This document shows, piece by piece, positions 8,295 through 16,108 of a stretch of DNA of 64,000 bases. Every line of letters begins with the position of its first letter. The first letter of the stretch is position 1. Source of the DNA: Falsiroseomonas sp051433165 (GTDB taxonomy: Bacteria > Pseudomonadota > Alphaproteobacteria > Acetobacterales > Acetobacteraceae); NCBI RefSeq assembly GCF_051433165.1, contig NZ_JBHMFS010000008.1:62001-126000 (forward strand). The letters run 5' to 3'. The notes beneath the pieces are model-generated. The model made no database searches. It saw nothing but the letters and a program-made list of their open reading frames with translations, and had not been told where the DNA came from. The position numbers were made by a program, and so were the translations under genes.

Positions 8295-8520
8295 GGGAGG
8301 GGGTTCCGACTATCAGTGCTGACCTGCCGGTATCTACGTGGCCCGCTTGGCGGCCACGCGACGCGGGCGCGGCAATATTGAGGCAAGCGCAGCTGCAAAC
8401 ATGACGTTCCATCCATGATTGCCATTCTTTGCAGCACCAGCACCGTCGCGGCGGTTGCGCCGAATCCCCTGCGATGGGATCGTGCGACCGGGAGACACCG
8501 AACAACCTGGGAGCTTCACC

Positions 8521-9375
8521 ATGCGCCGCCTGTTTGCCGCATGCCTTTTCGGCATGGCCTTCACCACATCCGCTGCAATCGCCCCCGCCGCGCAGGCCCA
8601 GGGCCAGCCGCCGCTGCGCTGCGCCGTGGACGGCACCTTCGCGCCGCACGCCTTCCCCACCCTTCAGGGCGGCGTGCAGGGCTTCAACATCGACCTGTTC
8701 CGTGAAGCGGCAAAGCGCATGGGGCGCGAGCTGACCATCGACAGCGCCAGCTTCTCCGGCCTGATCCCGGCGATGAATGCCGGGCGCTATGATTTCCTCT
8801 GCGCGCCGACCACCGCGACGGCGGCGCGCGCGGCGAACATGCTGTTCACCGAGGGCTACCTCTACACCGCCTTCCAGTTCGGCATCCGCCGCGGCAACGC
8901 GCCCATCACCAGCATGGACGATCTGCGCGGCAAGGCGATCAGCGTGAACAAGGGCAGCGCCTATGACGCCTGGGCCGCGGCCAACGCGCAGCGCTACGGC
9001 TTCACCGTGCAGACCTACGACACGCAGACCGACGCTGTGCAGGCGGTGATCTCCGGCCGCGCCTACGCCAATCTCGGCGGCAACACCGTGGTGCGCTACG
9101 CCGCGACGCGCACGCCGCAGTTCGTCGCCGACTTCGTGATGACGGACACCCGCGCGCATTGGTCCGCGCCGCTGCCGATCAACGCGACGGAGATGCGCGT
9201 ACAGCTTGAGAATGCGCTGGAATGCATGAAGCGGGACGGCACCATCGCGCGCCTGTCGCAGCAGTGGTTCGGCACGGCGCCGACGGCGGATGATGCGGAG
9301 AACACCGTGTTCCCGGGCACCGGCGTGCCGGGCCTGGCCGGCTACGACGCCACGCCGCGCGAGCCGCGTTGCTGA
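8521..9375 (+). CDS. Polar amino-acid ABC transporter substrate-binding protein (family 3)
   Basis: This 284-residue periplasmic protein has a signal peptide ending at about residue 27 (cleavage after AQA). It has the family-3 solute-binding layout: RCAVDGTFAPHAFP at the mature start, GFNIDLFREAAKRMG, a DFLCAPTTAT strand, LRGKAISVNKGSAYDAW and a C-terminal LSQQWFG. GGGAG lies about eight bases before ATG 8521. It captures a polar amino acid or similar ligand for the two permeases that follow. Family 3 also binds opines and other small nitrogenous compounds, so the ligand stays open. No ATP-binding subunit gene follows. Confidence 0.9.
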   Translation: MRRLFAACLFGMAFTTSAAIAPAAQAQGQPPLRCAVDGTFAPHAFPTLQGGVQGFNIDLFREAAKRMGRELTIDSASFSGLIPAMNAGRYDFLCAPTTATAARAANMLFTEGYLYTAFQFGIRRGNAPITSMDDLRGKAISVNKGSAYDAWAAANAQRYGFTVQTYDTQTDAVQAVISGRAYANLGGNTVVRYAATRTPQFVADFVMTDTRAHWSAPLPINATEMRVQLENALECMKRDGTIARLSQQWFGTAPTADDAENTVFPGTGVPGLAGYDATPREPRC

Positions 9376-9385
9376 GCCTGGTTCC

Positions 9386-10066
9386 ATGACGGGCTGGGAG
9401 GCATTCGCCTTCAACTTCCTCAACCCCGAGGTCGCGGCGGAATATGCGCCGCAGATCCTGGCGGGGTTGGGGGTGACCATCCTGCTGGCGATGCTCGTCA
9501 TCGTCAGCGGGCTGGTGCTCGGCCTGGCGCTGGCGGTGCTGCGCGCCTTCGGCGTGCGACCGCTGAACTGGGGCATCATCTTCATCGTCGATGTGTTCCG
9601 CGCGCTGCCGCCGCTGGTCATCATCGTGCTGATCTATTTCGGCCTGCCGGCCGCGGGCCTCGCCATGTCCGGCTTCTGGGCCACTTGGCTGTCGCTGACC
9701 CTGGTGCTGATGGCCTTCGCCGAGGAGATCTTCTGGGCCGGCATCTCCGCCGTGCCGAAGGGGCAGTGGGAAGCAGGGCGCGCCATGGGGCTGCATTTCC
9801 TGCCCACGCTGCGGCTGATCGTGCTGCCGCAGGCCGTGCGCATCGCCATCCCGCCGCTGGTCAACCGCACCATCGCCATCACCAAGGGCACGGCGCTGGG
9901 CAGCGTTGTCGCGGTCTCTGAAATTTTGGGCGCGGCGCAGTCGGGCATGGCGTTCTCGGGCAACCCGACGCCGCTGACGCTTGGCGCGCTGGCCTACATT
10001 GTCCTCTTCATCCCCGTGGTGATCGCCGGGCGCTGGATCGAGACCAAATTCGCGTGGCGCCGATGA
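9386..10066 (+). CDS. Amino-acid ABC transporter permease (HisM/GlnP type)
   Basis: This 226-residue inner-membrane protein has about five membrane segments. The permease coupling motif is EEIFWAGISAVPKGQWEAGRAMGLHFLPTLRLIVLPQA (EAA loop, about residues 113-150), which contacts the ATPase. FRALPPLV near residue 70 is also typical of the His/Glu/Gln/Arg/opine permease family. ATG 9386, ten bases after the binding-protein stop, gives a normal length. Its stop overlaps the start of the second permease (ATGA), so the subunits are made in a coupled way and probably form a heterodimer. Confidence 0.92.
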   Translation: MTGWEAFAFNFLNPEVAAEYAPQILAGLGVTILLAMLVIVSGLVLGLALAVLRAFGVRPLNWGIIFIVDVFRALPPLVIIVLIYFGLPAAGLAMSGFWATWLSLTLVLMAFAEEIFWAGISAVPKGQWEAGRAMGLHFLPTLRLIVLPQAVRIAIPPLVNRTIAITKGTALGSVVAVSEILGAAQSGMAFSGNPTPLTLGALAYIVLFIPVVIAGRWIETKFAWRR

Positions 10067-10737
10067 ACGACTTCGTCCAGGCCTTCCTCAACGCCGAGAT
10101 CGCCCTCGCCTCCTCCCACCTGCTGTGGATCGGGCTGGTGCAGACCATGCTGCTGGCGCTGATGACGGTGCCGCTCGGCATGATGATGGGGATGCTGCTG
10201 GCGGTGCTGGCCACGCGAAAATCGCGCTGGGTGCGCTGGCCGCTGATCGCCTTCACCGATTTCTTCCGCGCCATCCCGCCGCTGGTGCTGCTGATCTTTC
10301 TCTACGCCGCGCTGCCGTTTGGCGGCATCGACCTCGGCGCCTGGGGCTCCGTGGCACTCGCCTTCCTGCTGAATACCGGCGCCTACTACGCTGAGATCCT
10401 GCGCGCGGGCATCGAGAGCGTGCCGCGCGGGCAGCCGGAAGCGGCGCGCGCGCTGGGCCTGAAGCGCTGGCAGGTGTGGATCTTCGTGGTGCTGCCGCAG
10501 GCGGTCCGGAACGTGCTGCCGGACCTCATCAGCAACACGCTGGAAGTGGTGAAGCTGACCTCCATCGCGAGCGTCGTCGCGGTGCCGGAGCTGCTGTACC
10601 AGGCGCGGCAGGCGCAGAGCATCACCTACAACGCCACGCCCATCCTGGTGGCGGCGGTGATCTACTTCCTGCTGTTGTGGCCCTGCGTGCGGTTTCTGTC
10701 GCGGCTGGAGAACCGGCAATTGGCGGGGAGGCGGTAG
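10063..10737 (+). CDS. Amino-acid ABC transporter permease, second subunit
   Basis: This 224-residue inner-membrane protein is the partner permease of the polar amino-acid importer. It carries FRAIPPLVLL near residue 67 and the EAA coupling loop EILRAGIESVPRGQPEAARALG (about residues 109-130), with five or so membrane helices. ATG 10063 overlaps the previous stop as ATGA; an in-frame GTG at 10054 is less likely. No ATPase gene follows: the next gene is a convergent protein kinase. The ATP-binding subunit must therefore come from another locus. Confidence 0.92.
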   Translation: MNDFVQAFLNAEIALASSHLLWIGLVQTMLLALMTVPLGMMMGMLLAVLATRKSRWVRWPLIAFTDFFRAIPPLVLLIFLYAALPFGGIDLGAWGSVALAFLLNTGAYYAEILRAGIESVPRGQPEAARALGLKRWQVWIFVVLPQAVRNVLPDLISNTLEVVKLTSIASVVAVPELLYQARQAQSITYNATPILVAAVIYFLLLWPCVRFLSRLENRQLAGRR

Positions 10738-10793
10738 AGCCCACTCGAGCCAGGCTGTGTCACCCGGCACATCGCAAGATGCGCCACGGCGGA

Positions 10794-10812
10794 GATCCGC
10801 AAGGCGCGGATC
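10794..10812. terminator. Hairpin between convergent permease and kinase genes
   Basis: GATCCGC, a five-base loop and GCGGATC form a perfect seven-base stem that overlaps the kinase stop codon. It has no T-tract, so termination at this convergent junction is only a suggestion. Confidence 0.3.
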
Positions 10813-11878
10813 AGTTCGGCGCGGCCAGCCTGGCCCGCAGCCGCGCGACATCCTCGGGCGCGAGTTGCGCACACATCCGGCCGACCACATCAGGCAAATC
10901 CTGCGCTTTCTCCGCCGCGTTGCGCAGGATGTCCTCCGCGCGCGGGCCGACAAGGGCAGCAAGCTCCTCCGTCAGCCGCGCAGCAAGCGGCGCGGGAAGC
11001 CGGAAGCCGGGCATCGGCAGGATGCGCGCAGCGTGCGCCGGGAGGGCGAGGCGGAGCGCATCGGCGAATTCGGTCGCGGAGGCGAAGCGCTGGGCCGCAT
11101 CCTTCGCCAGGCCGCGCCGCAGCACCTGGCCCATGGCCGTGCCCTCGAGCGGGCCCAGGCCAGCGGGTTCCGGCCCGGCCAGCCGCACCAGGGTATCCGT
11201 CACGCCGGATCCGGCGAAGGGCGGGCGGCCGAGCAGGATCTGATACAGCACCGCGGCGACCGAAAAGAGGTCGGCGCGATGATCCACCTCCAAGCCAAGC
11301 GCCTGTTCGGGAGACATGTAGCTGGGTGATCCCACCATGCCGCCCACCATGGTCATGGTCGAGTCGCCCAGGCGGGCGATACCGAAATCGGCGATCTTCA
11401 CCGCACCGCGCGGCGTCACCATGATGTTGCCTGGCTTGATGTCCCGGTGGATGACGCCCACGGCATGCGCGGCCGCCAGTGCATCCAGCACCTGCAGCAG
11501 GACGCCGATCAGGTCGGGCACCGCCGCCGCACGTTCCTGTTGCGGCCGGCGCATCAGCGTGGACAGCGTGTCGCCCGGGACGAATTCCATGACGATGTAG
11601 GGTGCCGGCCCGTCATCGGCAAAATCATAGACGCTGACGATGGACGGGTGCGCGCATTGGGCGGCGGCGCGGACCTCGGTGCGGAAACGCTCCAGGAACT
11701 CGGCGCGCCCGTCCGGCCCCGCCTGTTCCATGTTGATGACCTTCACAGCCACCATGCGGTCAATCAGCGGGTCCACCGCCAGATAGACCTTGCCCATGGC
11801 GCCAGCGCCGAGCTCCTCGATCGGCTGGTAGCGTCCGAAATTGTCGGGCAGCGGCGGCTCGTTCCCAATCGCGCTCAC
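10811..11878 (-). CDS. Hanks-type serine/threonine protein kinase, soluble
   Basis: This 355-residue kinase has the full catalytic set: glycine loop GAGAMGKVY (from residue 24), lysine in VAVKV (Lys46), HRDIKPGN (His144-Asp146), DFG (164-166) and SYMSPEQA for the activation segment. After the kinase domain (to about residue 275) comes an Ala/Leu-rich helical tail of about 80 residues, with no membrane segment and no PASTA or sensor domain, so it acts in the cytoplasm. The start is GTG 11878. No phosphatase or obvious substrate gene is adjacent. The next gene upstream lies about 250 bases away, a gap in which I see no convincing gene. Confidence 0.92.
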   Translation of the reverse strand: MSAIGNEPPLPDNFGRYQPIEELGAGAMGKVYLAVDPLIDRMVAVKVINMEQAGPDGRAEFLERFRTEVRAAAQCAHPSIVSVYDFADDGPAPYIVMEFVPGDTLSTLMRRPQQERAAAVPDLIGVLLQVLDALAAAHAVGVIHRDIKPGNIMVTPRGAVKIADFGIARLGDSTMTMVGGMVGSPSYMSPEQALGLEVDHRADLFSVAAVLYQILLGRPPFAGSGVTDTLVRLAGPEPAGLGPLEGTAMGQVLRRGLAKDAAQRFASATEFADALRLALPAHAARILPMPGFRLPAPLAARLTEELAALVGPRAEDILRNAAEKAQDLPDVVGRMCAQLAPEDVARLRARLAAPN

Positions 11879-12125
11879 GCGCCACGCATCTTCGCGGGAC
11901 CCTCCGGGCTGCGCAGCATTCGCGGGCGGGCGCGTCCGACCACGCCGCCGCGCAGGCTGGGGCCGAGCGGGTTAAGGATCACGAAATGCCCTCGCGCACC
12001 ACGGCGGCGCGCGCAACGAGCGGCAGCGTTTGCGCGTTGGTTCATTCCCACTTCATGCGCCGCCAATCGGCTTGCGCCAAGGGCATGGTTACGAGCGGAA
12101 CGGCCCGCTCATGCATCGGTTGGGT

Positions 12126-13280
12126 TCAGGCGGCTTCCGGCAACCCGCCGGCGGCGACGACGACGCGCAGATGGTGGTCCACATCGCCGAACAGCCCGGC
12201 CAGCATGGTCAGGCGCTTGAAGTAGTGGCCGGCCTTGTATTCCTCCGTCACCGCGATGCCGCCATGCAGCTGGATAGCATCCTTGCCGAGCAGATCGGCA
12301 TTCTTCGCGACAAGCGCCTTGGCGGCGGACAGCGCCGTGCGGCGGGCGGTGGGATCGGCTTCCTGCACCATCATCGCGGCATACATCGCCATGCTGCGCG
12401 CCTGTTCGGTGGCGACCAGCATATCCGCCGCGCGGTGCTGCAGCGCCTGGAAATTGCCGATGGCCTGGCCGAACTGGGTGCGCTGCTTGAGGTAGTCCAC
12501 CGTCAGGTCGCGCAGCACGTCCATGGCACCCAGCGCCTCGGCGCAGATCGCGGCCTGGGCCTCGTCCACCACCTGTTCGATCAGCGGCAGGGCAGCGCCT
12601 TCCGGGCCGAGCAGGGCGTTGGCGGGGACCGACACATTCTCCAGCACCACCTCCGCCGCGCGCAGCCCGTCCTGCGTGGCGTAGCCGCGGCGCGTGACGC
12701 CGGTGGTGGCGGGGTCCAACCGGAACAGGCTGATGCCGTCCCGGTCGCGGCGCGCGCCGCCGGTGCGGGCGGAGACGATCAGGCGGTCCGCGCTGTCGCC
12801 ATGCAGCACCACGCCCTTGGCACCGTTCAGCACATAGCCATCCGCGCTGCGCGTCGCCGTGGTGGCGACATCATGCAGGTCGTGCCGCGCCTGGCGTTCC
12901 TGATGCGCGAAGGCGAGCGTCAGCGTGCCCTCCGCGATTGCGGGAATCAGTTCGGCGCGTTGCGCGGCGCTGCCGGCGCGCTTCAGCAGGCCGCCGCCGA
13001 GCACGACGGTGGCGAGGTAGGGTTCCACCACCAGGCCGCGACCGAACTGCTCGCAGACCAGCATGGTCTCGACCGGCCCGCCGCCGAAGCCGCCGTCTTC
13101 TTCCGAGAAGGGTAGGCCGAGCAGGCCCATCTCAGCGAATTTCTGCCAATTGGCTTCGGCATAGCCGCGAGGCTCGGCGCGGTAGGTCTTGCGCTTCTCG
13201 AAGTCGTCGTAGGCATCCGAGACAAGACGGCGGATGCTGTCGGAGAGCATGCGCTGCTCGTCGGTGAGGTCAAAGTTCAT
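12126..13280 (-). CDS. pimD: Acyl-CoA dehydrogenase, PimD-like small subunit
   Basis: This 384-residue flavoenzyme has the acyl-CoA dehydrogenase fold: N-terminal MNFDLTDEQRMLSDSIRRLV, a middle beta domain and a C-terminal helical domain with RTQFGQAIGNFQALQHRAADM and QLHGGIAVTEEY. It is the last gene of four in the order hydratase/dehydrogenase, CoA ligase, large dehydrogenase, small dehydrogenase. That order matches pimF-pimA-pimC-pimD of Rhodopseudomonas pimeloyl-CoA degradation, in which PimC and PimD form a heteromeric dehydrogenase. Only six bases separate it from the pimC-like gene. The symbol is by synteny and similarity; the true substrate may be another dicarboxylic or medium-chain acyl-CoA. 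Confidence 0.82.
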   Translation of the reverse strand: MNFDLTDEQRMLSDSIRRLVSDAYDDFEKRKTYRAEPRGYAEANWQKFAEMGLLGLPFSEEDGGFGGGPVETMLVCEQFGRGLVVEPYLATVVLGGGLLKRAGSAAQRAELIPAIAEGTLTLAFAHQERQARHDLHDVATTATRSADGYVLNGAKGVVLHGDSADRLIVSARTGGARRDRDGISLFRLDPATTGVTRRGYATQDGLRAAEVVLENVSVPANALLGPEGAALPLIEQVVDEAQAAICAEALGAMDVLRDLTVDYLKQRTQFGQAIGNFQALQHRAADMLVATEQARSMAMYAAMMVQEADPTARRTALSAAKALVAKNADLLGKDAIQLHGGIAVTEEYKAGHYFKRLTMLAGLFGDVDHHLRVVVAAGGLPEAA

Positions 13281-13286
13281 GTGCCG

Positions 13287-14486
13287 TCAGAGCCCCAGAA
13301 ACGCTTTGGCGATGATGTTGCGCTGGATCTCGTTGGAGCCGCCGTAGATCGAGACCTTGCGGTAGTTGAAGAACAGCGGCGCCGCCGCGTCCGCCCAATC
13401 CGGACCGATGCTCGGCAGGTTCAGCCCTTCCTCGTCGCGATCCGGGCGCGGCATGGCGTAGGGGCCGGCGACATCCACCAGCAATTGCGTCGAGGCCTGC
13501 TGGATCTCGCTGCCCTTGATCTTGAGGATGGAGGAGGACGGGTCCGGCTTGTCGCTGGCCCGGCCGCGCTGCGCGGCCACCACACGCATCTGCGTGATCT
13601 CCAGCGCCTTCAGCTCGATCTCGGACCAGGCGAGGCGGCGGCGGAAATCCGGGTCGTCCCAGACCATCCCCTCCCCCGCCGGCGTCTCCTGCGCCAGGCG
13701 CTTCACGCGGGCCAGGCGTTCCTTGGTCATGCCGATGCGGGCGATGCCGATACGCTCATTCGACAGCAGGAATTTCGCGTAGTCCCAGCCCTTGTTGAGC
13801 TCGCCAACCAGGTTCTCGGCGGGGACGCGCACCTCGTCGAAGAACACCTCATTCACCTCATGCCCGCCATCGATGGTGATGATGGGGCGGAGCGTGATGC
13901 CGGGGGTCTTCATGTCGATCAGGATGAAGGAAATGCCGGCCTGCTTCTTCACGGTGGAGTCCGTGCGGACCAGGCAGAAGATCCAGTCGGCGTACTGGCC
14001 GAGCGTGGTCCAGGTCTTCTGGCCATTGACGATGAACTCGTCACCCTCGCGCCGCGCCGTGGTCTTCAGCGAGGCGAGGTCGGACCCGGCGCCGGGTTCG
14101 GAGAAGCCCTGCGCCCACCAGATATCCAGGTTGGCGGTGGAGGGCAGGAAGCGCTGCTTATGCGCCTCCGACCCGAAGGTGGCGATGACGGGGCCGACCA
14201 TGTTGACGTTGAAGCCAAGCGGCTGGGGCACGGCGGCGGCCTGCAATTCCTCGACATAGATGTAGCGCTGCACCGGTGTCCAATCCTGCCCGCCCCATGC
14301 CACCGGCCAATTCGGCGTGGCGAGGTTGCGGGCATGCAGGATGCGCTGGCTGGTCACGTAGTCTTCGCGCGCCAGGGCCCGGCCCTCGCTGACCTTGCGG
14401 CGGATCGAGAGGGGGATCTCGCTCCGGAAGAATTTGCGCAACTCGTCGCGGAAGGCGATTTCGTCGGGGGTGTAGCGGAGGTCCAT
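13287..14486 (-). CDS. pimC: Acyl-CoA dehydrogenase, PimC-like large subunit
   Basis: This 399-residue acyl-CoA dehydrogenase opens with MDLRYTPDEIAFRDELRKFF. It has the FAD/substrate segments WWAQGFSEPGAGSDLASL (about residues 126-143) and GQKTWTTLGQYAD, and ends with YGGSNEIQRNIIAKAFLGL. Those features define the long-chain/PimC subgroup. ATG 14486 is chosen because the upstream extension lacks family similarity. It lies ten bases after the CoA ligase gene and six before the PimD-like gene, and probably pairs with the latter. Electrons would pass to electron-transfer flavoprotein, encoded elsewhere. Confidence 0.85.
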   Translation of the reverse strand: MDLRYTPDEIAFRDELRKFFRSEIPLSIRRKVSEGRALAREDYVTSQRILHARNLATPNWPVAWGGQDWTPVQRYIYVEELQAAAVPQPLGFNVNMVGPVIATFGSEAHKQRFLPSTANLDIWWAQGFSEPGAGSDLASLKTTARREGDEFIVNGQKTWTTLGQYADWIFCLVRTDSTVKKQAGISFILIDMKTPGITLRPIITIDGGHEVNEVFFDEVRVPAENLVGELNKGWDYAKFLLSNERIGIARIGMTKERLARVKRLAQETPAGEGMVWDDPDFRRRLAWSEIELKALEITQMRVVAAQRGRASDKPDPSSSILKIKGSEIQQASTQLLVDVAGPYAMPRPDRDEEGLNLPSIGPDWADAAAPLFFNYRKVSIYGGSNEIQRNIIAKAFLGL

Positions 14487-14496
14487 CTGTCGTCTC

Positions 14497-16107
14497 CTAG
14501 GCCTTGGCCGCTTCTTCGTCGCGCAGGGCACTTGCCAGCAACTTGCCCGCCGCACTGCGTGGCAGGCCGTCCCGGAATTCCAGCGCGGCGGGCATTTCGT
14601 GCTTGCCTACGCGGTCCGCCAAAAATGCGCGCAGTTCCTCCAGCGTGAAGGGGTTCGCACCCGGCTTCAACGCGCAAAACGCCTTGGCCGCCTGGCCGCG
14701 ATATTCATCCGGCACACCGATCACCACGCATTCGGCGACCGCCGGATGTTCGTAGATGGCCTGCTCGATGGCCGCCGGATAGACGTTGAAGCCGCCGGAC
14801 AGGATCATGTTCTTGCGACGATCGACCAGGGTGAAATAGCCCTGCGCGTCCATCCAGCCGGTGTCGCCAGTCAGGAACCAGCCATCGGCGAAGGCCGTAC
14901 CGTTGTCATTGGGGCGGTTCCAGTAGCCGGAGAAGACGTTGGGGCCGCGGATCGCGATCTCCCCGATCTCGCCCACCGGCATGGCCTGCGCCGGCGCATC
15001 GAAGGCGACAATCCGCATTTCAATGCCCGGCAGCGGCAGGCCGATGATGCCGGCGCGGGTCGGGCCATGCGGCGGAATGCGCGTGCCGGCCGGGCAGGTC
15101 TCCGTCATGCCCCAGCCACCGCCGACGCGCAGCTTCAGGATGCGCTCGACACGTTGCTGCACCTCATGCGGCATCGGCGCGCCGCCGGAGCTGCATTGGC
15201 GCAGGCTGGACAGGTCGCGCTGTTCGATGCCGGGCACGCCCGAAATGCCAATCCACATGGTCGGCACGCCGGAGAAGGTGGTAATGCGGAGCCGCTCCAC
15301 ATCCTCCACCCACCGGGCCGCATCGAAGCGCACCCGCAGATGGCACAGTGCGCCCTGCGCCAATTGCCGCAGCAGCACGGCGGTGAGGGCGAAGATGTGG
15401 AACAGCGGCAGCAGCACCAGCACGCGCGCCGTGCCTTCCGGCAGGTCCGTGTGGTCGCGCCAGGTCCGGTAGATGGCGACGGCCGAGGTCATGTTGCCAT
15501 GCGTCAGCATCGCGCCCTTGGGCGTGCCGGTGGTGCCGCCGGTGTATTGCAGCAGCGCCAGGTCGTCCGGCGACAGCGCGGGCCAGTCAGCAGGCGGCTC
15601 CGCTTCTGGCAGGGTTGCGAATTCGCAGGTCGCATCCTCGCCGCCCCAGCGCGCCTCCGGCGCCAGCAGCACGTCCCGCACCGCGCCTTCCGCGCGCAGC
15701 CATTCCGCATTGCTGAGCATGGCGGCGAAGCCCGTGGTGATCAGCAGCGTCGCACCGGCATCATGCGCCTTATGCGCAAGCTCCCGCTTCGCATCCAGCG
15801 CCGAGAAATGCACCACCCGCGCGCCCGTCCGCAGCGCCGCGAAGAAACACAACGGATGCCAGGGTGTGTTCGGCAGGTACAGCGCGATGCAATCACCTTT
15901 GCCGATACCGCGCGCCATAAGCCCAGCCGCGATGCGATCCGACAGCGCCCGCATCTGCGTGTAGCTCAGCACATGGCCGCGATATTCCAGCGCGGGCTTG
16001 TCGCCAAACCGCGAGGCCACGTCGTCCAGCAAGGCCGGCAGCGTGCCGCGTGGGATCGGCGTGTCCCAGCGGCATTCCGGCGGGTAGGACGCCTCCCACG
16101 GATGCAT
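14497..16107 (-). CDS. pimA: Acyl-CoA synthetase (AMP-forming), PimA-like
   Basis: This 536-residue enzyme activates a carboxylic acid to its CoA thioester with ATP. It carries the AMP-binding P-loop-like YTGGTTGTPKGAM (about residues 193-205), GWGMTETCP (about 338), the hinge LTGDTGWMDAQGYFTLVDRRKNMI and the C-terminal lysine segment PRSAAGKLLASALR. The start ATG 16107 lies one base past the stop of the PimF-like gene, so translation is coupled. In the pim context the likely substrates are odd- or even-chain dicarboxylates or medium-chain fatty acids. The sequence alone does not separate PimA from a general long-chain ligase. Confidence 0.87.
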   Translation of the reverse strand: MHPWEASYPPECRWDTPIPRGTLPALLDDVASRFGDKPALEYRGHVLSYTQMRALSDRIAAGLMARGIGKGDCIALYLPNTPWHPLCFFAALRTGARVVHFSALDAKRELAHKAHDAGATLLITTGFAAMLSNAEWLRAEGAVRDVLLAPEARWGGEDATCEFATLPEAEPPADWPALSPDDLALLQYTGGTTGTPKGAMLTHGNMTSAVAIYRTWRDHTDLPEGTARVLVLLPLFHIFALTAVLLRQLAQGALCHLRVRFDAARWVEDVERLRITTFSGVPTMWIGISGVPGIEQRDLSSLRQCSSGGAPMPHEVQQRVERILKLRVGGGWGMTETCPAGTRIPPHGPTRAGIIGLPLPGIEMRIVAFDAPAQAMPVGEIGEIAIRGPNVFSGYWNRPNDNGTAFADGWFLTGDTGWMDAQGYFTLVDRRKNMILSGGFNVYPAAIEQAIYEHPAVAECVVIGVPDEYRGQAAKAFCALKPGANPFTLEELRAFLADRVGKHEMPAALEFRDGLPRSAAGKLLASALRDEEAAKA

Positions 16108-16108
16108 C

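Noticed and set aside
11875..12066. A 63-codon frame upstream of the kinase gene, overlapping its start as GTGA
   Set aside because: The product is Arg/Ala/Gly-rich with no domain and no convincing ribosome site; the overlap is probably chance, although translational coupling cannot be excluded.
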